From contig JAJDCQ010000168.1 in the NCBI GenBank assembly GCA_029260755.1, forward strand, positions 1 to 64,000: DNA of 64,000 nt, given 5' to 3'. The notes under the pieces are model-generated. The model did no database searches, was not told the DNA's origin, and saw only the letters and a list, made by a program, of their open reading frames with translations. Positions 59,262-64,000 of the stretch are shown piece by piece (the stretch's first letter is position 1; the number at the start of each line of letters is the position of its first letter). The position numbers were made by a program, and so were the translations under genes. The stretch comes from Planctomycetota bacterium. GTDB taxonomy: Bacteria > Planctomycetota > J058 > JAJDCQ01.

Positions 59262-59472
59262 GGCCCGCCGGTTGCTTTCATGCGCGCCGGACAGGCGGGC
59301 GTGGGTCCGCGGGGACGATCGGCTTCGATCGGCTCCGCGGGGAAACGGGGAAGACGGTGAGAAGCCGTCGCGGGCCCGCCGCTGTGACCGGGGACGACCG
59401 CCGCATTCGCCACTGAGCTTGCTCGGGAAGGCGCGGCCAGTAGATCGATCCGGGAGCCAGAACACCCGCCCA
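59262..59472 (+). promoter_or_regulatory. cobalamin riboswitch
   Basis: The conserved blocks of the AdoCbl riboswitch appear in order: CCGGTTGCTTTC (59268-59279); GGGGAAGACGGTGAGAAGCC (about 59347-59366) followed by GGGCCCGCCGCTGTGACCGG (59372-59391), the core G-loop and receptor helices; GCCACTGAGC and CTCGGGAAGGCG (59409-59432); and the 3' B12 box GGGAGCCAGAACACCCGCC (59452-59470). It lies on the plus strand 170 bases before the beta-propeller lipoprotein gene and inside a 587-bp gap without genes. No other riboswitch class has this set. The stretch 59056-59261 before it holds the divergent kinase's upstream region and nothing else identified. Confidence 0.9.
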
Positions 59473-59613
59473 CGCCCGTGATCGCCGGCGCGCTCTGCGC
59501 GACCGGCGGCCACGCGCCTTCGAGCCGCCGTGGACCGCGGCTCGGCGCGGGTGAGCTTCTCCTCCCCTCACCGGGTGGAGTCGGACCCGCGTTTCTCGTC
59601 GAGAAGGCCCGGG

Positions 59614-59635
59614 TCCTCTCTGCTGTGAGAGGAGG
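59614..59635 (+). promoter_or_regulatory. hairpin sequestering the ribosome binding site
   Basis: TCCTCTC (59614-59620) and GAGAGGA (59627-59633) form a seven-base stem around TGCTGT. The second strand contains most of AGGAGG (59630-59635), the ribosome binding site for the ATG at 59643. It fits an expression platform in which the riboswitch controls translation. No T-run is present, so transcription termination is less likely. Confidence 0.6.
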
Positions 59636-59642
59636 TGCGACC

Positions 59643-61133
59643 ATGCGTCGCCCCCAGCATCATCATCTTGTTCTGACTCCCATCATCATTGCTACCGTTT
59701 CGACCCTCCTTCCCATCGCCGCCGGATGCAGCGGCGGCGGCGGCTCCGGCGGCTCGGCCGGCGCCCCCGCGGCGCCCGTCTCGCAGGGCGCGGTCACCGC
59801 GCAGGCCGAGGCCGACCCCGTCACGACCGACTTCGACGCCGGCTTCGGCGGCAATCCCTCCGACGTCGAGATCCCGAGCGCGGCCGCCACGCCGACGGCG
59901 CGCGGCCTGCGCGATCAGCTCTTCGCCGTCGAGACCCAGGGCCGGGTCCGCGTCTTCGATCTGCCGGCGGTCGGCGCCGCCGTCACGAGCAACCGCAGCT
60001 TCGGGCTCGAGGCGGCGCCGCTGCTGCCGGGCACCGCGGCCGGCGACCTCTCGATCCGTGACGAGCGCCTCGCGACCGTCACCGGGAGCGGCAACGGCAC
60101 CGTCGGCGAGGCGCTCTACCTCTTCGACCCGCGGACGGCGTCATCGAGCCAGGACGTCACGAAGCTCGACCTGAACGGCCGCGAGATCATCCTCAACCCG
60201 TCGCGGCCGGACAGCGACGGCACGATCGTCGACCGGGTGCCGATCAACCTCGTCTCGTCGGCGGCGCTGGTGACTGCCGGCGTGCCGAACCCGCGGGTGT
60301 TCGTGGCGAGCAGCAACTTCGCCGTCTCGGGTGGAAACCTGAACTTCACGACGAACAACCCCGGCACGATCATCGTCGCCGACGTCGACCTGGCGACCCG
60401 GACGGCGACGCTCCGGAGCGAGGTGATCGTCACGACCGACTTCAACCCCTCGGTCGTCCAGCCGGTGCGGACGGCCAACGGGGCCTCGGTCGTCCTGGTG
60501 CTCAGCTCCGGGACGGGCAGCAGCGATGGGCCGTGCAGCGTCGACGTGATCGACCCGACCGCCCTGCGCGTCGTCGCGACGATCCCGCTCGGGGCGACCC
60601 GCGCGGCCGGCCAGATCGCGGTCACGCCCGACGGGCGGCGAGCGTTCATCGGCGGGAGCGACTTCATCGGCGGACGCGATCGGTCCGAGGTCTACGAGAT
60701 CGACCTCGTCGGGATCGAGGCCGAGCTCGGCAACGCGACGCCGCGGGTGCTCGCGCAGCGGGCGGTCCGCGACGCGTCGAACCCGATCCGCCTCGACCGG
60801 AGCCCGCGGGCGAACTCGACCGACTTCATAGCGTCGCTCGCCGTCAGCCCGAGCGGTCGCTACCTCTACGCGGTCAACTTCAACGCCTCGTTCTTCTACG
60901 TCGTGGAGATCGAGTCCGGGCTGCCCGTGACCGTGCAGGGTCGCCTCGACCTGGCCCGGAACGGGACGCCGGAGAACTTCGAGAACAACCCCCAGAACCT
61001 GGTCGTCCGGCCCGGGACCCCGGGGGTCGACTACGACGGGCCCGACATCTACGTCAGCCTGCTCAACTTCCTCGACCCGCTCGTTCCCGACAACCGGACG
61101 GCGCTCGAGGGGATCACGACCGACAAGCACTGA
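59643..61133 (+). CDS. beta-propeller lipoprotein under cobalamin riboswitch control
   Basis: 496 aa; ATG at 59643 with AGGAGG eight bases upstream. A signal peptide with lipobox IAAGC (Cys29) and a Gly/Ser-rich tether predict an envelope lipoprotein. The rest is beta-rich with blade-like repeats (DQLFAVETQGRVRVFDLPAVG, GTIIVADVDLATRTATLRSEV, CSVDVIDPTALRVVATIPLGATRAAGQIAVTPDGRRAFIGG, IASLAVSPSGRYLYAVNFNASFFYVVEIESG) as in YVTN/lactonase-type propellers. Control by a B12 riboswitch points to cobalamin capture or handling, like the Bacteroides surface propeller BtuG; homology to BtuG is not claimed. It has no transporter gene beside it within this window. Confidence 0.85.
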   Translation: MRRPQHHHLVLTPIIIATVSTLLPIAAGCSGGGGSGGSAGAPAAPVSQGAVTAQAEADPVTTDFDAGFGGNPSDVEIPSAAATPTARGLRDQLFAVETQGRVRVFDLPAVGAAVTSNRSFGLEAAPLLPGTAAGDLSIRDERLATVTGSGNGTVGEALYLFDPRTASSSQDVTKLDLNGREIILNPSRPDSDGTIVDRVPINLVSSAALVTAGVPNPRVFVASSNFAVSGGNLNFTTNNPGTIIVADVDLATRTATLRSEVIVTTDFNPSVVQPVRTANGASVVLVLSSGTGSSDGPCSVDVIDPTALRVVATIPLGATRAAGQIAVTPDGRRAFIGGSDFIGGRDRSEVYEIDLVGIEAELGNATPRVLAQRAVRDASNPIRLDRSPRANSTDFIASLAVSPSGRYLYAVNFNASFFYVVEIESGLPVTVQGRLDLARNGTPENFENNPQNLVVRPGTPGVDYDGPDIYVSLLNFLDPLVPDNRTALEGITTDKH

Positions 61134-61467
61134 TCCCGAGCGCTCGTCGAAGAGGCCTCATCGCGGACGCCGCGGCGCGCTCATGGCGCGTCGCGGCGTC
61201 GTGTCCGTAGGTCATGCTCGTGTAACGTCTTCTGATAATTTCGTCGACGTGACTGGTACCATCTGTTAGATGTGTGCGCTGGGGAGGATCCGTCCACAGG
61301 TCGGCTCGGGCGCCGCTGTCCAGCGGCTCTCGACGCAACTCGTTCGCAGCTCGAAGGCAACGCGGGGGAAGAGGGACCCACGCGCTTCCGTCGAGCGGTG
61401 ACCGGACGCTGCGCCGCCGCCCTGCTCGAACGGATGCTCCCCGGGACGGCGATCGAGAGGAGCACCC
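61134..61467. other. intergenic region with hairpin and AT-rich patch
   Basis: 334 bp. After the hairpin at 61166-61200 comes a conspicuously AT-richer patch (61208-61275). TCGACG (61244-61249) and TTAGAT (61266-61271), 16 bp apart, form a weak promoter candidate for the SIS-PilZ gene. The remainder, 61276-61467, has normal high GC and no recognisable feature apart from the ribosome binding site GAGAGGAGC before 61468. Confidence 0.35.
61166..61200 (+). terminator. strong GC hairpin after the lipoprotein gene
   Basis: GACGCCGCG and CGCGGCGTC form a perfect outer stem, with an inner GCGCGC/GCGCG pairing around TCAT. It lies 33 bases after the stop codon. No T-run follows, so it may aid Rho-dependent termination or protect the 3' end. 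Confidence 0.4.
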
Positions 61468-63183
61468 ATGTCGCGCACGCAGTCGCACCCCCAGGGGGCG
61501 GAGCCCACCCCCACCCGCCGGCCCAAGGTTCGGCCCCGGCCGAAGCACCTGCCCAGGGGCTTCACGACCTCGGATCCCGAGCTCGACCTCGAGGGTTCGG
61601 GGACCCTCTCGACCTCGTCGGAGAGCAGCCGGCTCGCGGCGATCGACCCGGCCGACGCGCTCCTCGACCAGTGGGTCCCGGTCTCCAAGTTCGACAAGGT
61701 CGGCCACAGCCCCGGCGCGACCCGCTCGGCGCCGACCGCCGAGATCGACGTCGATCTCGACGCCGACAGCGAGCCGACCGTCGACCTGCGAATGCGGCGA
61801 AGCCTTCCCTCGATGGATGCGCGTCCCGCGTCCCGCGAGGCGATCGAGGTCTCGGACGAGCTCGAGCCCGTCCGCGACGGCGACGGCGACCCTCAGTTCG
61901 ACGACGACGAGCTCCCCGTCCTCGACGCCCCCGACTCCGACGAGGCCATCCCGCTCGTCACCGCGAGGAAGGTCGCCCGGGGGGAGCCCGGCTCCGCCGA
62001 GCTTCCGAGCAGCTTCGTCGCCGCGCTGCCGCCCTCGGTCGTCCCCGCCGCGCGCGCGGAGGTCGTCGACCTCTCGGCCGACCCCGACGCCTCGGGCGTC
62101 ATCGCCCCGACCGCGACGCCGGCCTCGGAGCCGGCCGTCGCGCCGTCGCGGAGCCTGGCGAGCCATCTCGCCTCGCTCCGGTCCTCGGAGGAGACCCTCC
62201 ACACCCACCTCGCCGAGCACGAGCTCCAGATCGAGGGCGTCGTCGAGGAGATGTTCCGCGCGATCCACATGGGCGGGCGGGTCTGGGTGGCCGGCGAGGC
62301 CGATCTCCACGTCCTCGCGCCGGTGATCGTCTACAAGATCTTCGGCCGGGGCGGCTGCATGCTCCCGAGCGGCGTCCTGCCGCGGCCGTCGCGGAAGCTC
62401 GAGAAGAACCTCCCGAGCTCGGCCCTCCCGGGCGATCTCGTCCTCGCGTTCGCCCTCGACGGCTACGCCAGCCGGTTCTCGAGCCAGCTCGCGCTCGCGA
62501 AGGAGCGCGGCCTCGTGATCGCGGTCGTGCGGCCCGCGGGGACGAGCCCGTCGCTCCGCGGCGATCACGAGCTCCCGCTGCCGGTGAAGGGCTTCAGCTG
62601 GGTCATGTGGGCGGCGCTCGTCGTCGGCCGGCTCCTCAAGCGCCTGACGCGCGACCGCCTGGCCGAGAGCAAGCTCGACGCCAACCCGGCGCCCGTCGCC
62701 GCGCCCGGCGACGACACCTCGTTCGCCAAGGCGATGCCCGATGTCGTCGGCGACGCTGCGGACAGCAGCCCGACGCTCAGCCGGGCGCGCGACCCGCTCC
62801 GCCAGGCGCCCGGCGCCAAGGGACCGGTGGCGATCCGGCGCGACCTGGCGACCGAGATGAAGCGGTTCGAGCACCCTCTTCCCGTGCCCGCCGGCGTCGA
62901 CGCCGGCGAGTGCTCGGTCGCCCTCGCGCTGTCCGGGCCGCCCGAGGGGGACTCGTGCCCCTGGCCGGTCAACCGGATCGATGCGAACGGGATGCAGCTC
63001 GTCATCAGCGGTCGGAACGACTGCTTCGATCTGCTCCAGCCGGGCACCGAGGTCTGGCTGCGGATCGCGCTCCCGAGCCCGCACGTGCCGCTCTTCCGGC
63101 GCGGCCGGGTGAGCGAGTGCTTCCTGTCGCTCGACAAGAAGATGCGGATCGACGTGCGGTTCGACGACGCCGCGTCGTCCTGA
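61468..63183 (+). CDS. SIS-like domain fused to degenerate PilZ-like domain
   Basis: 571 aa with GAGAGGAG before the ATG. The first 235 residues are charged, Pro/Ser/Asp-rich and probably disordered. About 250-400 resembles a SIS (phosphosugar-binding) domain: VVEEMFRAIHMGGRVWVAGEADLHVLAPVI, then LPGDLVLAFALDGYASRFSSQLALAKERGLVIAVV, matching the GDVLIAIS...AKERGAKVIAI pattern. The Ser/Thr residues that hold the phosphate are replaced (ALDGYAS), so catalysis is doubtful. The C-terminal 110 residues (WPVNRIDANGMQLVI ... PGTEVWLRIALPSPHVPLFRRGRVSECFLSLDKKMRIDVRFDD) look like a PilZ barrel without a clear RxxxR. A kinase gene begins 13 bases after the stop. Both domain calls are pattern-based. 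Confidence 0.65.
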   Translation: MSRTQSHPQGAEPTPTRRPKVRPRPKHLPRGFTTSDPELDLEGSGTLSTSSESSRLAAIDPADALLDQWVPVSKFDKVGHSPGATRSAPTAEIDVDLDADSEPTVDLRMRRSLPSMDARPASREAIEVSDELEPVRDGDGDPQFDDDELPVLDAPDSDEAIPLVTARKVARGEPGSAELPSSFVAALPPSVVPAARAEVVDLSADPDASGVIAPTATPASEPAVAPSRSLASHLASLRSSEETLHTHLAEHELQIEGVVEEMFRAIHMGGRVWVAGEADLHVLAPVIVYKIFGRGGCMLPSGVLPRPSRKLEKNLPSSALPGDLVLAFALDGYASRFSSQLALAKERGLVIAVVRPAGTSPSLRGDHELPLPVKGFSWVMWAALVVGRLLKRLTRDRLAESKLDANPAPVAAPGDDTSFAKAMPDVVGDAADSSPTLSRARDPLRQAPGAKGPVAIRRDLATEMKRFEHPLPVPAGVDAGECSVALALSGPPEGDSCPWPVNRIDANGMQLVISGRNDCFDLLQPGTEVWLRIALPSPHVPLFRRGRVSECFLSLDKKMRIDVRFDDAASS

Positions 63184-63196
63184 TCGCCGACGCCGG

Positions 63197-64000
63197 ATGC
63201 CGCTCGACGGCCAGTCGGTCCGCAAAGCGCTGAAGGACGGGAGCAGCACCCTTCGCCTGGAGGGTGGCTCCGGCTCGTTCGGCCGCTATCTGATCGACGC
63301 CGAGATCAGCCGCGGCGGCATGGGCGTCGTCTACCGCGCCCAGGATCCGAAGCTGCATCGCACCGTCGCGATCAAGGTGACGGTCGCCGATCAGCCCGGG
63401 GAACGCGGTGAGCGGCGGCGTCTCCGGTTCGAGCGCGAGGCCCGCCTCCTCGCCGGGCTCCGCCACCCATCGCTCCCGGCCGTCCACGACTTCGGCGAGG
63501 AGCGCGGCCTGCTCTACCTCGTCTGCGAGTTCTTCGACGGGAGCACCCTCGCCCGCGTCGTCGACCGGAACCTGGTCGGGCTGACCGAGCGGGCGGTCGC
63601 GGTGCGGGACGCGGCGCGCGCGCTCGAGTTCGCCCACACGCGCAGCGTGATCCACCGCGACGTCAAGCCCGAGAACATCATCCTCGACCGGGTCGGCACC
63701 TACCTGATCGACTTCGGGCTGGCGAAGGATCTCGAGGACGACGAGGAGATCACCCGGGCGGGCTCGATCCTCGGGACGCCGGCGTTCGTCGCCCCCGAGC
63801 AGATCGATCCGGCCTCGTTCGGCGAGGTCGGGCCCGCGACCGACATCCGCGCCCTGGGCGCGACCCTCTACTACTGCCTGACGAACGGGCGCCTCCCGAT
63901 CGAGGCGAAGACGCCGCCGGAGCTCCTCGGGAACGTGCTCTCCCGCGACCCGGCGCCGCCCAGCGCGCGGGTGCCGCCCGACGTCACGATCCCGGCGGCG
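63197..64000 (+). CDS. Ser/Thr protein kinase, truncated by the window edge
   Basis: 268 codons without a stop before the end of the window. ATG at 63197, 13 bases after the SIS-PilZ gene, likely the same operon. Kinase features are complete up to the G helix: SRGGMGVVYRAQDPKLHRTVAIKV, HRDVKPEN, LIDFGLAKDL, LGTPAFVAPEQ, LGATLYYCLTNGRLPIE. The catalytic Asp and both metal-binding positions are present. The C-terminal accessory part lies outside the sequence given. Confidence 0.92.
   Translation, partial: MPLDGQSVRKALKDGSSTLRLEGGSGSFGRYLIDAEISRGGMGVVYRAQDPKLHRTVAIKVTVADQPGERGERRRLRFEREARLLAGLRHPSLPAVHDFGEERGLLYLVCEFFDGSTLARVVDRNLVGLTERAVAVRDAARALEFAHTRSVIHRDVKPENIILDRVGTYLIDFGLAKDLEDDEEITRAGSILGTPAFVAPEQIDPASFGEVGPATDIRALGATLYYCLTNGRLPIEAKTPPELLGNVLSRDPAPPSARVPPDVTIPAA

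Overview
The window is a very GC-rich bacterial chromosome segment with almost all third codon positions G or C. The gene content suggests a Gram-negative, diderm lineage of the Planctomycetota type. There are seven long Hanks-type Ser/Thr kinases plus one decayed copy, each with a different C-terminal module (TPR, WD40-like propeller, FGE-sulfatase fold, LamG-like). There are also an ECF sigma/anti-sigma pair with an H-X9-DG-like domain, a heptose phosphatase, an outer-membrane porin and many lipoproteins. The taxonomic call is an inference from gene content; no rRNA or tRNA gene is present. I see no phage, transposase, CRISPR array or biosynthetic gene cluster.

Layout. 0.1-9.2 kb: membrane protein, HtrA protease, two GT4 glycosyltransferases, a TPR kinase and a phosphofructokinase. 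9.4-12.8 kb: a kinase with an N-terminal zinc ribbon, overlapped by hflX. 12.8-21.9 kb: a complete phosphate-starvation island (phoB-phoR-porin-pstS-pstC-pstA-pstB-phoU) with 11-bp-spaced direct repeats before phoB, the porin and pstS. 22.0-24.3 kb (minus): ECF sigma factor, zinc anti-sigma factor with an unusual C-terminal domain, and gmhB. 24.4-29.1 kb: kinase, thioredoxin with a textbook promoter and terminator, SH3-domain protein. 29.3-33.3 kb: lipoprotein-lipoprotein-methyltransferase unit. 33.6-42.7 kb: zinc-ribbon protein, ABC exporter, two paralogous membrane proteins, MscS-like channel, CsgG-like protein with Ig-like repeats and a small lipoprotein. 42.7-59.1 kb (mostly minus): WD40 kinase, alpha/beta hydrolase on the plus strand, a decayed kinase beside its intact paralogue, ligA with two BRCT domains, a glycosidase-like protein, a repeat protein and an FGE-fold kinase. 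59.2-64 kb: a cobalamin riboswitch before a beta-propeller lipoprotein, a SIS-PilZ-like fusion, and a kinase cut by the window end.

How the genes work together. The Pho island is the clearest functional block: sensing (PhoR/PhoB/PhoU), outer-membrane entry (porin) and high-affinity uptake (PstSCAB). The cobalamin riboswitch and the propeller lipoprotein form a plausible vitamin B12 acquisition locus comparable in logic to Bacteroides BtuG, although sequence homology is not established. Many genes overlap at GTGA or ATGA junctions, so translational coupling is common.

Two families of palindromic intergenic repeats are scattered through the window. One carries GTCAGGTCTCGG arms (two copies, one of which supplies the C-terminus and stop codon of phoU). 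The other is a composite of nested inverted repeats (three copies). No transposase that could mobilise them is visible.
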